From the NCBI RefSeq assembly GCF_019645835.1, contig NZ_CP080998.1:1178001-1242000 (forward strand): a stretch of DNA of 64,000 nt, written 5' to 3'. The stretch is from Mycolicibacterium holsaticum DSM 44478 = JCM 12374 (GTDB lineage Bacteria; Actinomycetota; Actinomycetes; Mycobacteriales; Mycobacteriaceae). The notes beneath the pieces are model-generated. The model was not told the origin of the DNA and did no database searches. It worked only from the letters and a program-made list of their open reading frames with translations. The position numbers and the translations under genes are program-made. Positions 25,384 to 35,248 of the stretch are shown piece by piece. Positions within the stretch are counted from its first letter, which is position 1; the number at the start of each line of letters is the position of its first letter.

Positions 25384-26253
25384 TTGAGCGAACTGCGGTT
25401 GATGGCCGTGCACGCCCACCCGGACGACGAGTCCAGCAAGGGCGCGGCGACGATGGCCCGCTACGTCGACCAAGGCGTGCGGGTCCTGGTGGTGACCCTC
25501 ACCGGCGGTGAGCGCGGCGACATCCTCAACCCGGCCATGGACCTGCCCGAGGTGCACGGCCGGATGGCCGAGATCCGCCGCGACGAGATGGCCAAGGCCG
25601 CCCAGATCCTCGGCGTCGAACACCACTGGCTGGGCTTCGTCGACTCCGGCCTGCCGGAGGGTGACCCGCCACCGCCGCTGCCCGACGGCTGCCTGGGCGC
25701 GATCCCGCTCGAGCAGCCGGCCGAGGCGTTGGTGCGCGTGGTGCGTGAGTTCCGCCCGCACGTGATGACCACGTACGACGAAAACGGCGGCTATCCCCAT
25801 CCCGACCACATCCGCTGCCACCAGGTGTCGGTGGCCGCCTACGAAGCCGCCGCCGACCACCGGCTCTACCCCGACGCCGGTGACCCGTGGGAGGTCAAGA
25901 AGCTCTACTACACCCACGGTTTCCTGCGTCAGCGCATGCAGTTGCTGCAGGACGAGTTCGCCAAGCACGGGCAGCAGGGACCGTTCGAGAAGTGGCTCAA
26001 ACACTGGGACCCCGACCACGACATCTTCGCCAAACGGGTGACCACCCAGGTGGAGTGCGCCAAGTACTTCGCCCAGCGTGACGACGCGCTGCGCGCCCAC
26101 GCCACGCAGATCGACCCGAACGGTGACTTCTTCCGTGCGCCCATCGAATGGCAGCAACGGCTCTGGCCCACAGAGGAGTACGAGCTGGCCCGCTCGCGGG
26201 TACCGGTCTCGCTGCCAGAAACCGACCTGTTCGCCGGAATCGAGGATCGATGA
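25384..26253 (+). CDS. mca: Mycothiol S-conjugate amidase
   Basis: Mca cleaves mycothiol S-conjugates to mercapturic acids for export, a detoxification step unique to mycothiol producers. This 289-residue LmbE-family zinc hydrolase has the AHPDDES motif (His12 and Asp15 near the zinc), and His142 in HPDHIRCH completes the site. The start is a TTG at 25384, supported by family alignment at [15 protein letters not shown]. It overlaps the next small gene by ATGA. Finding mca is good evidence for an actinomycete. Confidence 0.94.
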   Translation: MSELRLMAVHAHPDDESSKGAATMARYVDQGVRVLVVTLTGGERGDILNPAMDLPEVHGRMAEIRRDEMAKAAQILGVEHHWLGFVDSGLPEGDPPPPLPDGCLGAIPLEQPAEALVRVVREFRPHVMTTYDENGGYPHPDHIRCHQVSVAAYEAAADHRLYPDAGDPWEVKKLYYTHGFLRQRMQLLQDEFAKHGQQGPFEKWLKHWDPDHDIFAKRVTTQVECAKYFAQRDDALRAHATQIDPNGDFFRAPIEWQQRLWPTEEYELARSRVPVSLPETDLFAGIEDR

Positions 26254-26522
26254 ACGACGTCGTCGCGCTCGGCGTGAACCTGATCGTGCTGGCCCAGCAG
26301 CAGCCCAACCAGCCCGGCCCGGACTTCGGCAAGGCCAGCCCGTTCGGGTTGCTGGTCATCGTGCTGCTGTTGATCGGCACGTTCCTGCTGGTCTGGTCGA
26401 TGAACCGGCATCTGCGCAAGCTGCCCAAGTCGTTCGACACCGAGGAAGCCCAGCCTGAGCCGTCGTCCGGCGAGGACGAGGGGGCGCAACCTTCGGTCAC
26501 CGACCCCGAAGATCGGGCCTGA
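26250..26522 (+). CDS. Small single-pass membrane protein (Rv1083-like)
   Basis: This 90-residue protein has one transmembrane helix ([18 protein letters not shown], residues about 34-51) and a charged, acidic cytoplasmic tail rich in Glu, Pro and Ser. Its ATG overlaps the mca stop codon (ATGA), so the two are coupled. No functional motif is recognised; conservation next to mca suggests an accessory role. Confidence 0.8.
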   Translation: MNDVVALGVNLIVLAQQQPNQPGPDFGKASPFGLLVIVLLLIGTFLLVWSMNRHLRKLPKSFDTEEAQPEPSSGEDEGAQPSVTDPEDRA

Positions 26523-26568
26523 GTTCGGCCGCTGCTTGACCGGTGTCGCGCGGACTACGGTCGAAAGA

Positions 26569-28572
26569 GTGACGAATCAACTCGCTTCGGCCACCAGTCC
26601 GTACCTGCGTCAGCACGCCGACAACCCGGTGCACTGGCGGCAGTGGACCCCCGAGGCGTTGGCGCAAGCCGCCGCGCGCGATGTGCCGATCCTGCTGTCG
26701 GTCGGCTATGCCGCCTGCCACTGGTGTCACGTGATGGCACACGAGTCGTTCGAGGACGAGCAGGTCGCCGCGGCGATGAACGACGGGTTCGTGTGCATCA
26801 AGGTGGACCGCGAGGAGCGGCCCGACCTGGACGCGATCTACATGAACGCCACCGTCGCGCTGACCGGGCAGGGCGGCTGGCCGATGACGTGTTTTCTCAC
26901 CCCCGACGGCCGCCCGTTCTTCTGCGGCACCTACTACCCCAAGCCGAGTTTCCTGCAACTGCTGCAGGCCGTCTCCGACACCTGGCGGACCCGGCGCGGT
27001 GAGGTCGAGCAGGCCTCCGACCGGATCACCGACGAGCTGCGGTCGATGACGTCGGGGCTGGCGACCGGCGGGCCGCCGGTGCAACCCGCGCTGTGCGATC
27101 ACGCGGTGGCCTCCGCGTTGCGCGACGAGGACGTCGAACGGGGCGGTTTCGTCTCCAATCAGGTGGTCGCGCCGAAGTTTCCGCCGTCCGCGCTGTTGGA
27201 GGCGTTGCTGCGCAACCATGAACGCACCGGTGACATCCTGCCGATGGAGGCGGTGCGGCGCACCTGCATGGCGATGGCCCGCGGCGGCATCTACGACCAA
27301 CTGGCGGGCGGGTTCGCCCGCTACAGCGTCGACGCGTCCTGGGTGGTGCCGCATTTCGAGAAGATGCTCTATGACAACGCCCAGCTGCTGCGGGTGTACG
27401 CGCATTGGGCCCGTCGCACGTCTGATCCGTTGGCGCGCAAGGTAACCCACGAGACCGCCAGGTTCATCATCGACGAGCTGGGCGCTGACGGCATGTTCAC
27501 CTCGTCGCTGGACGCCGACGCCGACGGCGTCGAGGGCCTGACCTACGTATGGACGCCCGCGCAGCTGCGCGAGGTGCTCGGTGAGGACGATGCCCGTTGG
27601 GCTGCAGAGGTTTTCGAGGTCACCGAGGCGGGGACCTTCGAGGCGGGCAGTTCCGTGCTGCAGTTGCCGCGCGATCCCGACGACGTCGACCGCTTCACCA
27701 GGGTGCGCACCGTGCTGCTGGCCGCCCGGCTCACCCGGCCGCAGCCCGCGCGCGACGACAAGGTCGTCACGGCGTGGAACGGGCTGGCGATCACAGCGCT
27801 CGCGGAGGCCGCCGTCGCCTTGGAGCGCCCCGAGTTACTCGACGCCGCAACGCAATGCGCACGCGCCGTCGTCGACCTGCACCTGGTGGACGGCCGGTTG
27901 CGCCGGGCCAGCCTCGGCGGGCGCGTCGGCGAACCCGCAGCGGTGCTGGAGGACCACGCCGCGTTGGCCACCGGGCTGCTGACGCTTTACCAGATGACCG
28001 GGGAGGCGTCCTGGCTGGACACCGCGACGACGCTGATCGACGTCGCGCTCGCCCATTTCGCCGACCCCGAGCGCGCAGGCCGATGGTTCGACAGCGCCGA
28101 CGACGCGGAGGCGTTGATGGTTCGCCCTGCCGATCCGCTCGACGGCGCGACCCCGTCGGGAGCCTCGCTGATCGCCGAAGCGCTGCTGTTGGCAGCACAT
28201 CTCGTCGCTGCCGACCGGGTTGAGGAGTACGCGGCGGCAGCGGATGCGACGCTCGCTTCGTGCACGCCGATCCTGACGCGTGCACCCCGTTCGGGCGGGC
28301 ACTGGCTGGCGGTCGCGGAAGCCGCCGTCCGTGGACCGCTGCAGATCGCGGTGGCCTGCGACCCGGACGACTCCGAGCTGCTCGCGGCGGCGCGCAGGTT
28401 GGCGCCGGGGGGAGCCGTCGTGGTGGGCGGCCCGGTGAACTCCTCGGCGCTGCTGGCCGACCGGGACCGCGTCGACGGCGCTGACGCCGCCTATGTGTGC
28501 CGCGGGCGGGTGTGCGACCTTCCGGTCCGCACCGCGCAGGAACTCGCTGCCGCGCTCGACGCCTCCGTGTAG
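26569..28572 (+). CDS. DUF255 thioredoxin-domain protein (YyaL/SPATA20 family; Rv1084-like)
   Basis: This 667-residue protein has an N-terminal thioredoxin-like domain (DUF255) with a CHWCHVM motif (Cys50, Cys53), followed by a long (alpha/alpha)6-barrel-like region related to N-acylglucosamine 2-epimerases. GTG 26569 is chosen because conserved sequence (NQLASATSPYLRQHADNPV) begins immediately after it; an upstream TTG would add only 11 unconserved residues. No signal peptide is visible. Family function is unsettled. Confidence 0.87.
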   Translation: MTNQLASATSPYLRQHADNPVHWRQWTPEALAQAAARDVPILLSVGYAACHWCHVMAHESFEDEQVAAAMNDGFVCIKVDREERPDLDAIYMNATVALTGQGGWPMTCFLTPDGRPFFCGTYYPKPSFLQLLQAVSDTWRTRRGEVEQASDRITDELRSMTSGLATGGPPVQPALCDHAVASALRDEDVERGGFVSNQVVAPKFPPSALLEALLRNHERTGDILPMEAVRRTCMAMARGGIYDQLAGGFARYSVDASWVVPHFEKMLYDNAQLLRVYAHWARRTSDPLARKVTHETARFIIDELGADGMFTSSLDADADGVEGLTYVWTPAQLREVLGEDDARWAAEVFEVTEAGTFEAGSSVLQLPRDPDDVDRFTRVRTVLLAARLTRPQPARDDKVVTAWNGLAITALAEAAVALERPELLDAATQCARAVVDLHLVDGRLRRASLGGRVGEPAAVLEDHAALATGLLTLYQMTGEASWLDTATTLIDVALAHFADPERAGRWFDSADDAEALMVRPADPLDGATPSGASLIAEALLLAAHLVAADRVEEYAAAADATLASCTPILTRAPRSGGHWLAVAEAAVRGPLQIAVACDPDDSELLAAARRLAPGGAVVVGGPVNSSALLADRDRVDGADAAYVCRGRVCDLPVRTAQELAAALDASV

Positions 28573-28582
28573 CCTTCCGCGC

Positions 28583-28954
28583 ATGTCCACCCCGGAAGAC
28601 AACGCCAAGACCGTTAACCGCTATCTGGAGCTGGTCGCCCAGGGCAAGCCCGACGATATCGCGGAGTTGTACGCCGACGACGCGACCGTCGAGGATCCGG
28701 TGGGCGGCGAGGTGCACATCGGCCGCGCGGCCATCCGCGGCTTCTACGAGAGCGTGGCCGACGTCAGCGCGGTATGCGATGTCGTCACGCTGCGCACCCT
28801 CGGCAACGAGGCGGCGTTCTACTGGTCGCTGACCGTCGACCTCGGCGAGAACCGGATGCGCATCGACATCATCAGCGTCATGACGTTCAGCGACGAGGGC
28901 AAGATCGCGTCGATGAAGGCGTACTGGACCCCGGAGAACGTCACCCAGCTCTAG
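28583..28954 (+). CDS. Steroid delta-isomerase-like (SnoaL/NTF2-fold) protein
   Basis: This 123-residue protein is collinear with bacterial delta-5-3-ketosteroid isomerase. Tyr14 (NRY) and the catalytic base Asp38 (ATVEDPVG) are conserved at the same numbers as in the Comamonas enzyme. The position of the second oxyanion-hole acid (Asp99) appears to be Ser98. It may therefore be a weaker isomerase or a sterol- or ligand-binding relative. It starts at an ATG 11 bp after the DUF255 stop and overlaps the convergent HlyIII gene by four bases. Confidence 0.75.
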   Translation: MSTPEDNAKTVNRYLELVAQGKPDDIAELYADDATVEDPVGGEVHIGRAAIRGFYESVADVSAVCDVVTLRTLGNEAAFYWSLTVDLGENRMRIDIISVMTFSDEGKIASMKAYWTPENVTQL

Positions 28955-29712
28955 AAGACGGCGAACCACATCGCGATGTAGTGGCAGATCGCGGCCACGG
29001 CCGTGCAGGCGTGGAAGAACTCGTGGTGGCCGAACGTCGTCGGCCACGGGTTCGGCCACTTCAGCGCGTAGAGCACGCCGCCGATGCTGTACAGCGCACC
29101 GCCGACGATCAACAGGACCACCGCCGCCACCCCGGCGCCGTGCATGATCGGGCCGATGAACCAGGCCGCCACCCAGCCCAGCAGGATGTAGAGCGGAACC
29201 CCGAGCCAGCGCGGCGCCGACGGCCAGAACATCTTGAGCAGCACACCGGCGGTCGCGCCGCCCCACACGATCCAGAACAGCACCATGCCGTCGGCCGACG
29301 GCAGCGCCAACAGCGCGAACGGGGTGTAGCTACCCGCGATGAAGATGAAGATCATCGAGTGATCGAGGCGCTTCATCCACTTGCGCGCGGTCGCCGACTT
29401 CCAGGTCACCCGGTGGTACGCGCCGCTGACCGCGAACATCGCCACGATCGTCAGCGTGTAGATCAGCGTCGCAACGCCTGCCCTCGTGGACTGCACCGAC
29501 CATGACACCGCCACCAGCGTCGCACCGCAGATGGCGGCCACCACGGCCCCGTAGACATGAATCCAGCCCCGGGCGCGCGGCCTGCCGATGAAATTGGCGA
29601 CCCCGTCGACAAAGGCCTCGGGCAGGTCTTCTGCGGGCTCTTGCGAGGCTCGTAGCAGGTCGGCGTCGGTGGCGCCGACGTCGCCGCTGGAGCGATGCAG
29701 GGGGGCGGTCAT
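28951..29712 (-). CDS. Haemolysin III / PAQR-family membrane protein (Rv1085c-like)
   Basis: This 253-residue protein has seven hydrophobic helices after a 45-residue soluble head. Putative metal-site residues of the PAQR/HlyIII superfamily are present: SGAYHR in helix 2, DHSMIF, and HHEFFH near the C-terminus. The family is related to adiponectin receptors; the bacterial role is membrane homeostasis or unknown, and the haemolysin name is historical. Confidence 0.87.
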   Translation of the reverse strand: MTAPLHRSSGDVGATDADLLRASQEPAEDLPEAFVDGVANFIGRPRARGWIHVYGAVVAAICGATLVAVSWSVQSTRAGVATLIYTLTIVAMFAVSGAYHRVTWKSATARKWMKRLDHSMIFIFIAGSYTPFALLALPSADGMVLFWIVWGGATAGVLLKMFWPSAPRWLGVPLYILLGWVAAWFIGPIMHGAGVAAVVLLIVGGALYSIGGVLYALKWPNPWPTTFGHHEFFHACTAVAAICHYIAMWFAVF

Positions 29713-29769
29713 ACGTCACCTCCGCTATCGGCGTGGGCGTTTCCGAGCATCACAGTAGTCTGGATCTTC

Positions 29770-30558
29770 GTGGACCTCATTCCTCCGCGGCTCAAAGAAC
29801 CGGCATACCGGCTCTACGAAATGCGGTTGCGGCACGAGTTGGCGCGGTCCAAATCCCAACTGCCGCGCCATATCGCGGTGCTGTGCGACGGTAACCGCAG
29901 GTGGGCACGTGATGCTGGTCACGATGACGTCAGCTACGGCTACCGGATGGGTGCCCGCAAGATCGCCGAAATGCTGCGCTGGTGCCACGAAGCCGGCGTC
30001 GAAATGGCCACCGTCTACCTGCTGTCCACGGAGAACATGCAGCGCGATCCCGACGAGCTGTCGTCGCTGATCGAGATCATCACCGACGTCGTCGAGGAGA
30101 TCTGCGCGGCCGACGACCGGTGGACCGTGCGCACCGTCGGCGACCTCGAGTTGATCGGCGAGGAGCCGGCCCGTCGGCTGCGCGACGCCGTGGAGTCCAC
30201 GCAATCGGCCGGCTCGTTCCACGTCAACCTGGCCGTCGGCTACGGCGGGCGCCGCGAGATCGTCGACGCCGTGCGCCAACTGCTCGGCAAGGAACTGGTC
30301 AACGGCGCCACCGGCGAACAGCTGATCGAGTCCGTCACCATCGACGCGATCTCGGAAAACCTCTACACCTCCGGGCAACCCGATCCCGACCTCGTCATCC
30401 GCACTTCGGGCGAGCAGCGGCTGTCCGGGTTCCTGTTGTGGCAGAGCGCCTACTCGGAGATGTGGTTCACCGACGCGTACTGGCCGGCGTTCCGGCGGGT
30501 GGACTTCCTTCGGGCGCTGCGGGATTACACCGCGCGCCACCGCCGCTACGGCATGTGA
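29770..30558 (+). CDS. Short-chain cis-prenyl transferase ((2Z,6E)-farnesyl diphosphate synthase; Rv1086-like)
   Basis: This 262-residue cis-prenyltransferase carries the signature LCDGNRRWA (catalytic Asp40), LSTENMQRD, and the C-terminal RTSGEQRLSGFLLWQSAYSE region. It aligns over its whole length with Rv1086, which makes omega,E,Z-farnesyl diphosphate, the precursor of decaprenyl phosphate for cell-wall arabinan and galactan. GTG 29770 is preferred since homology begins at DLIPPRLKEP; the ATG at 29695 would lie inside the divergent HlyIII gene. Confidence 0.9.
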   Translation: MDLIPPRLKEPAYRLYEMRLRHELARSKSQLPRHIAVLCDGNRRWARDAGHDDVSYGYRMGARKIAEMLRWCHEAGVEMATVYLLSTENMQRDPDELSSLIEIITDVVEEICAADDRWTVRTVGDLELIGEEPARRLRDAVESTQSAGSFHVNLAVGYGGRREIVDAVRQLLGKELVNGATGEQLIESVTIDAISENLYTSGQPDPDLVIRTSGEQRLSGFLLWQSAYSEMWFTDAYWPAFRRVDFLRALRDYTARHRRYGM

Positions 30559-31925
30559 TGGACACTGGAGCCATGGCTGCGCTGTCAGCGGTGGTCTTCG
30601 CGCTCAGCTGGTGGTTGGGGTTGTATCTGCTCGCCCGCGATCCGCGTAAACCCGTTCTGGTGCTGGCCGCGATCGGGTTGACCAGCTTCGGGTTGGTGGT
30701 GGCGCTGGACGCGGTGCGGGTGATCAGCGGTTCGGACACGCTGGGCCGCATCGAGATCTACCTTGTCGCGGTGCCGGGCATCGCCTGGTTCGCCGTCCTG
30801 CTCGAACTGTCTCGGCCCCGGGAAACCTGGCGCAGCCGCGCGGGGGAGATCGCGCTGGTGGCCGCGGTGGCCGCGGCGGCCTTCGTCGGCGCGGCGATGG
30901 CCGGCAGCGTCGAGGGCCCGCTGCGCACCGGGCACTGGGTGATGTTCGCGGCGATCTCGGTGTCCTCGCTGGGCGCGATGGTCACCGCGGTGCTGCGCCG
31001 GTCACAACCCGGACCGGTGGTGGGCTTCGTCGTCGTCGCGACGCTGTTCTTCGCACTGGGCAACGCGATCCTGATCATCCCGCTGGGCCTGGTGCCGAGC
31101 TGGCTGGCGTTGGCGGGCACCGGTTTTGACGTGGCACTGCTCGGTGTCGCGGTCGCGATCGGTGACGCGTTCGACGAGGGCCAGGCGTTGCGCGCCGACA
31201 TGCTGCGCTCCTTTGCGGCGACGACGGTGGTGGCGGTGCTGTTCGGCGGTCAGGCGCTGATCGGGCTGGCGGTGACCGGCCACGACACCGCGCTGACCGT
31301 GCTGCTGTTCACCAGCGTGGGCATCGCGATCGCGATCAACGTGCTCGCCGATCCGCTGGCCGGTGTGCTGGACCGGGTGGCGTTCTCGCGCTCGCCGGCG
31401 TTGCGCGCCGATCGCGCCACGCTGCGCGACGCGGAGAGCGCGCTGCCGCGCCGGTCCACCAACCCGCTCGACGACGTCGACGACGAGGCCTTCGTGCGCC
31501 TCACCCGCCGCGCCCTCGGCCACTACGGGGACCTGTCCAAACTGGTGGCCAGCCCGCTGACCGCGCTGCCGGTCATCGACGACCGCCTCGCCGCCCGCGG
31601 TGCGCCCGATCAACCGTTGGAGCGGGCCAACGAACTCAAGGCGCTGCTGGCCGACCGCATCGCCCGGCTCAAACCCCGCGACGGCGGCGACTTCGGCACC
31701 ACCGAACAATGGCGCCACTACAACGCGCTGTACTTCCCGTACGTCGTCGGGGTGCGGGCGTACGCGCAGAACGCCACCGCGTCCGGCCTGGACCCGGTCG
31801 CGCGCCAGGCCTGGCAGTGGTTCGTCACCGAGGTGCCGCAGCGCTCACTGCACAACTGGCAGAACGCCGCCGCCCGGCTGATCGCCGCCGATCTGCGCGG
31901 CAGCCTGGTCAGCGTCCAGGACTGA
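30558..31925 (+). CDS. Multi-pass membrane protein with unknown C-terminal domain
   Basis: This 455-residue protein starts at an ATG that overlaps the previous stop by one base (TGATG), so it is coupled to the prenyl transferase. The N-terminal 260 residues contain about eight or nine hydrophobic helices in an arrangement like the 7TM sensor regions before some kinases. The remaining 190 residues are soluble, helical and rich in conserved aromatic motifs (FGTTEQWRHYNALYFPYV). No catalytic motif is recognised. M. tuberculosis has no equivalent here as far as I recall. Confidence 0.7.
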   Translation: MDTGAMAALSAVVFALSWWLGLYLLARDPRKPVLVLAAIGLTSFGLVVALDAVRVISGSDTLGRIEIYLVAVPGIAWFAVLLELSRPRETWRSRAGEIALVAAVAAAAFVGAAMAGSVEGPLRTGHWVMFAAISVSSLGAMVTAVLRRSQPGPVVGFVVVATLFFALGNAILIIPLGLVPSWLALAGTGFDVALLGVAVAIGDAFDEGQALRADMLRSFAATTVVAVLFGGQALIGLAVTGHDTALTVLLFTSVGIAIAINVLADPLAGVLDRVAFSRSPALRADRATLRDAESALPRRSTNPLDDVDDEAFVRLTRRALGHYGDLSKLVASPLTALPVIDDRLAARGAPDQPLERANELKALLADRIARLKPRDGGDFGTTEQWRHYNALYFPYVVGVRAYAQNATASGLDPVARQAWQWFVTEVPQRSLHNWQNAAARLIAADLRGSLVSVQD

Positions 31926-32009
31926 GGCTCAGGACGCTGACCTGCGGTTGGCAGTAGTTGGCAGCGTCTGGTGTCGATCTGGCAGTGCCGCGAAAGCAGC
32001 ATCGAAGCC

Positions 32010-32456
32010 ATGACCGCAATCGCCACCCGCCCGATCCGGGACGGCTCGGCAGACCGAGCCGACGCCGCCGCGGGCGATGCCCTGTTACGTTTCGCGCTGC
32101 GCGCCGACGCCACCCTGTGCGGTGTGCTCGGCCTGCTCGTCGTCATGGCCTCCGACCCCTTGTCGCGGCTGGCCGGACTGTCGGCCACCGCCGAGTGGAT
32201 CGGCGGGACAGCGCTGGTCGGCTACGGCGCGCTGCTGTTCGGCCTGGCCGGTCTGCGTGACGTGCGACGCGTCGGGTTCGGCGTGCTGGGCGGCAACACC
32301 GCGTTCGCGGTGTCGGTCGCCGTCGTGCTCATCGCGGGCTGGCTGCCGCTGACCGAATTCGGCACCGCCGCGACGATCGCGTTCACCGCCGCCACCGTCG
32401 TCTTCGCCTACGCCCAGTACCTCGGGGTGCGCCGCCTCGGCGCAGCCCTGCCATGA
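32010..32456 (+). CDS. Small four-helix membrane protein A
   Basis: This 148-residue protein has a polar N-terminus of about 30 residues and four hydrophobic helices. The first conserved segment, LLRFALRADATLCG, recurs in the next gene, so the two are tandem paralogues. The ATG at 32010 is favoured over 31971. Function unknown. Confidence 0.65.
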   Translation: MTAIATRPIRDGSADRADAAAGDALLRFALRADATLCGVLGLLVVMASDPLSRLAGLSATAEWIGGTALVGYGALLFGLAGLRDVRRVGFGVLGGNTAFAVSVAVVLIAGWLPLTEFGTAATIAFTAATVVFAYAQYLGVRRLGAALP

Positions 32457-32536
32457 CTGGTCCGGAGCCGCCGTCGTCAGAGGTTGCGGCGTCGGCTCCG
32501 GAACGGTCCCATCCATCACCTGAAAGGAACCCTGCG

Positions 32537-32947
32537 ATGACCGCCATCACCCGACCCAGACTTTCCGACTCCACAGATTCGTTGCTGCGCTTCGCCATGC
32601 GCGCCGACGGGGCCCTCACCGGGCTGGCAGGCATCGCGGGCGTTCCGCTTGCCGGCTGGCTGGCCGACCTCTCGGGCACCACCACCGCGTTCGAGTACGC
32701 GATGAGCGCGTTCTTCATCGTCTACGGGGCGGCGGTGCTCGGGCTCGCGGCGCTGCCGTCGGTGCGTGGCCCAGGCATGGCGGTGATCATCGCCAACGTG
32801 GTGTACACGGTCGGCGCGGTGGTGCTGGTGCTGGTCGACGTGTTCCCGCTGACCACGCTCGGTGTGGTGCTGACACTTGCCACCGGCGCGTACACGCTGG
32901 TGTTCGCCGAGCTGCAGTACCAGGGCTGGCGGCGGATCAAGGCGTGA
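32537..32947 (+). CDS. Small four-helix membrane protein B (paralogue of A)
   Basis: This 136-residue protein has four hydrophobic helices and the segment LLRFAMRADGALTG matching its upstream neighbour. The ATG at 32537 has AAAGGAA 5 nt upstream, which decides against the ATG at 32453 that lies within the previous gene. Its C-terminus (LVFAELQYQGWRRIK) is basic and probably cytoplasmic. Function unknown. Confidence 0.68.
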   Translation: MTAITRPRLSDSTDSLLRFAMRADGALTGLAGIAGVPLAGWLADLSGTTTAFEYAMSAFFIVYGAAVLGLAALPSVRGPGMAVIIANVVYTVGAVVLVLVDVFPLTTLGVVLTLATGAYTLVFAELQYQGWRRIKA

Positions 32948-32968
32948 ATGATGCTGGCCGCCAACCGG

Positions 32969-33907
32969 TTACAGCTTGCGCAGCCGCAGCCGGTTGATTG
33001 AGTGGTCGGCGTCCTTACGCAACACCAGCGTGGCCCGCGGCCGGGTCGGCAGGATGTTCTCGATCAGGTTGGGCCGGTTGATCGAATGCCAGATGTCGCG
33101 GGCGGCGAACACCGCCTGGTCGTCGGTCAGCGTCGCGTAGTGGTGGAAGTGCGAGGCCGGATCGGCGAACGCCGTCGTGCGCAGGCCGAGAAACCGTGCG
33201 ATGTACCACTGTTCGATGTCTTCGATGCGGGCGTCGACGTACACCGAGAAGTCGAACAGATCCGACACCATCAACGTCGGCCCGGTCTGCAACACGTTGA
33301 GGCCCTCGAGGATGAGGATGTCGGGATGGCGCACGATCTGCTTTTCACCCGGCACGATGTCGTACAGCAGATGTGAGTAGACCGGTGCGCACACCTTGTC
33401 TGCGCCCGACTTCACCGAGGTGACGAACCGCATCAGCGCCCGACGGTCGTAGCTCTCCGGGAAACCCTTGCGGCCCATCAGGTTCCGCCGGACCAGCTCG
33501 GAGTTGGGGTAGAGGAACCCGTCGGTGGTGACCAGGTCGACGCGCGGATGGTGTTCCCAGCGGGCCAGAAGTGCCTGCAGCACACGGGCGGTGGTGGATT
33601 TACCGACGGCGACGCTGCCCGCCACGCCGATGATGAACGGCACCGGACGGTCGGGGTTCTGCTGCGGTTCACCGAGGAACTCCGCGGTGGCCTCGAACAA
33701 CCGCTGCCGCGCGGCGACCTGCAGATGGATCAGCCGCGCCAGCGGCAGGTAGACCTCCTCGACCTCGAGCAGGTCGAGCTTCTCGCCGAGACCCCGCAAC
33801 TTCTGCAGTTCGTCCTCGGAGAGCTTCAACGGCGTCGACATACGCAGCGCACGCCACTGACGTCTGTCGAACTCCACGTAAGGGCTGGGTTCGCTCAGCC
33901 GCGCCAT
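32969..33907 (-). CDS. coaA: Type I pantothenate kinase
   Basis: CoaA phosphorylates pantothenate, the first step of coenzyme A synthesis. This 312-residue kinase has the P-loop GSVAVGKST (residues about 97-105), the TTDGFLYPN motif with its catalytic Asp and the conserved EGLNVLQ segment. Length and sequence are typical of mycobacterial CoaA (Rv1092c). It diverges from the DUF885 gene with only 30 bp between start codons. Confidence 0.95.
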   Translation of the reverse strand: MARLSEPSPYVEFDRRQWRALRMSTPLKLSEDELQKLRGLGEKLDLLEVEEVYLPLARLIHLQVAARQRLFEATAEFLGEPQQNPDRPVPFIIGVAGSVAVGKSTTARVLQALLARWEHHPRVDLVTTDGFLYPNSELVRRNLMGRKGFPESYDRRALMRFVTSVKSGADKVCAPVYSHLLYDIVPGEKQIVRHPDILILEGLNVLQTGPTLMVSDLFDFSVYVDARIEDIEQWYIARFLGLRTTAFADPASHFHHYATLTDDQAVFAARDIWHSINRPNLIENILPTRPRATLVLRKDADHSINRLRLRKL

Positions 33908-33924
33908 GCGCTCAGTGTTGCATT

Positions 33925-33930
33925 TAACGT
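33925..33930 (+). promoter_or_regulatory. Putative -10 (TAACGT) for the DUF885 gene
   Basis: TAACGT ends 7 bases before the ATG at 33938, as expected for a leaderless transcript. The coaA promoter must overlap it on the other strand within the same 30 bp (AACACT lies 6 nt before the coaA ATG). Confidence 0.45.
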
Positions 33931-33937
33931 TGAGGCC

Positions 33938-35143
33938 ATGGACGCCAGCACCTCATTTTCGTTGGTCCGGGAGTACCTGCTGCTCGGGTTGCGCTTCGAC
34001 CGGATCGAAGAGGGGTACGTCGACGCGTTCACCGGCGACCCGCAGCTGCGCCGCACGGTGGCCGCAGAACCCCCGCCCGACCCCGCTGACCTGGCGCGTC
34101 AGGCCGAACGGCTGCTGGCCGAGCTGCCCGCCGGGCTGGAGCCGGTGCGCGCGGATTTCGTCGCCGCCCACCTGCGCGCGCTCGCCTGCGCCGCACGCAA
34201 ATTCGCAGGTGAGGACGTCGGGTTCGTCGACGAGGTCGCGGCGTACTTCGACGTGCACATCGGCAAGGGCGACGAGGACCGCTACCGGCAGGCGCACCGC
34301 CAACTCGACGAGGCGCTGGGCGGGGACGGCCCGCTGGCCGGGCGGATGGCCGCCTACCGCGCCGGCGAGGAGATCCCGCCCGCACGCCTCGAGGAGTGCA
34401 TCCATGCGTTTTCCAGCGCGCTGCGGGACCGGGTGCGCGCCGCCTACCCGCTGCCGGACACCGAAACCATCACCTACGAGGTGGTGACCGACAAGCCGTG
34501 GTCGGGGTTCAACTACTACCTGGGCGACTACCGCTCCACCGTCGCCGTCAACGCCGACCTCAAACAGCAGATGGCCAACCTGCCCCGGCTGGTGGCCCAC
34601 GAGTCCTATCCCGGCCACCACACCGAGCACTGCCGCAAGGAGGCCGGTCTGGTGGCGGGCAAGGGCCAGCAGGAGCAGACGATTTTCCTGGTCAACACCC
34701 CGCAATGCCTGATGGCCGAGGGCCTGGCCGACCTGGCGCTCTACGCGGCGGTCGGGCCGCAGTGGGGGAGTTGGGCCGCCGAGATCTACGCCGACGTCGG
34801 CCTGCGGTTCGACGGCGAGCGGGCCCTGGCGGTGTCGGACGCTGGGCATCTGCTAGCTGATGTGCGCCAGGACGCGGCGCTGATGCTGCACGACGAGCAC
34901 CGCGATGTCGACGACGTCGTCGCGTTCCTCAAGCGATGGCTGCTGGTCGACGACGAGCGGGCCCGCCAGATGCTGCGTTTCCTGTCGTCGCCGCTGTGGC
35001 GCGCCTACACCAGCACCTATGTCGAGGGTTACCGGTTGCTGCGCGGCTGGCTCGACGACCGCCCGGCAGGCGTCGGGCTGACCGAGCGGTTCGGCACGCT
35101 GCTCGACGAACCGCTGATCCCCTCGGCGTTACGAGCGGCCTAG
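33938..35143 (+). CDS. DUF885 putative metallopeptidase-like protein
   Basis: This 401-residue, mostly helical protein carries [11 protein letters not shown] near residues 221-231, the HExxPGH-type zinc motif of the DUF885 family, which is distantly related to gluzincin peptidases. A downstream acidic helix ([11 protein letters not shown]) offers the second Glu. It has no signal peptide, so it would act in the cytosol. The open frame extends upstream into coaA antisense, but the ATG at 33938 with a -10 in phase is the sensible start. Substrate unknown. Confidence 0.75.
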   Translation: MDASTSFSLVREYLLLGLRFDRIEEGYVDAFTGDPQLRRTVAAEPPPDPADLARQAERLLAELPAGLEPVRADFVAAHLRALACAARKFAGEDVGFVDEVAAYFDVHIGKGDEDRYRQAHRQLDEALGGDGPLAGRMAAYRAGEEIPPARLEECIHAFSSALRDRVRAAYPLPDTETITYEVVTDKPWSGFNYYLGDYRSTVAVNADLKQQMANLPRLVAHESYPGHHTEHCRKEAGLVAGKGQQEQTIFLVNTPQCLMAEGLADLALYAAVGPQWGSWAAEIYADVGLRFDGERALAVSDAGHLLADVRQDAALMLHDEHRDVDDVVAFLKRWLLVDDERARQMLRFLSSPLWRAYTSTYVEGYRLLRGWLDDRPAGVGLTERFGTLLDEPLIPSALRAA

Positions 35144-35235
35144 CCGTCCCCCGCGGCGCGAACGTGGGTTACCGGCACGCCGAGGGCGCCGGGGACGTGC
35201 GTCAATCCCACACTCGGCACTCAACGCACGGGCAT

Positions 35236-35241
35236 TAGGCT
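35236..35241 (+). promoter_or_regulatory. Putative -10 (TAGGCT) of glyA
   Basis: TAGGCT ends 7 bases before the glyA ATG and there is no Shine-Dalgarno sequence, which suggests a leaderless mRNA. No glycine-riboswitch-like structure was recognised in the 105 bp upstream. Confidence 0.55.
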
Positions 35242-35248
35242 GGACCCC

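Noticed and set aside
29982..30557. N-terminal extension of the membrane gene starting at 30558
   Set aside because: Arg/His-rich shadow of the prenyl transferase; hydrophobic helices begin only after 30558.
33548..33937. N-terminal extension of the DUF885 gene
   Set aside because: It overlaps coaA on the opposite strand and a -10 hexamer fits the ATG at 33938.
35144..35248. Glycine riboswitch before glyA
   Set aside because: No paired-aptamer structure seen, and the promoter hexamer 7 nt from the ATG leaves no leader.
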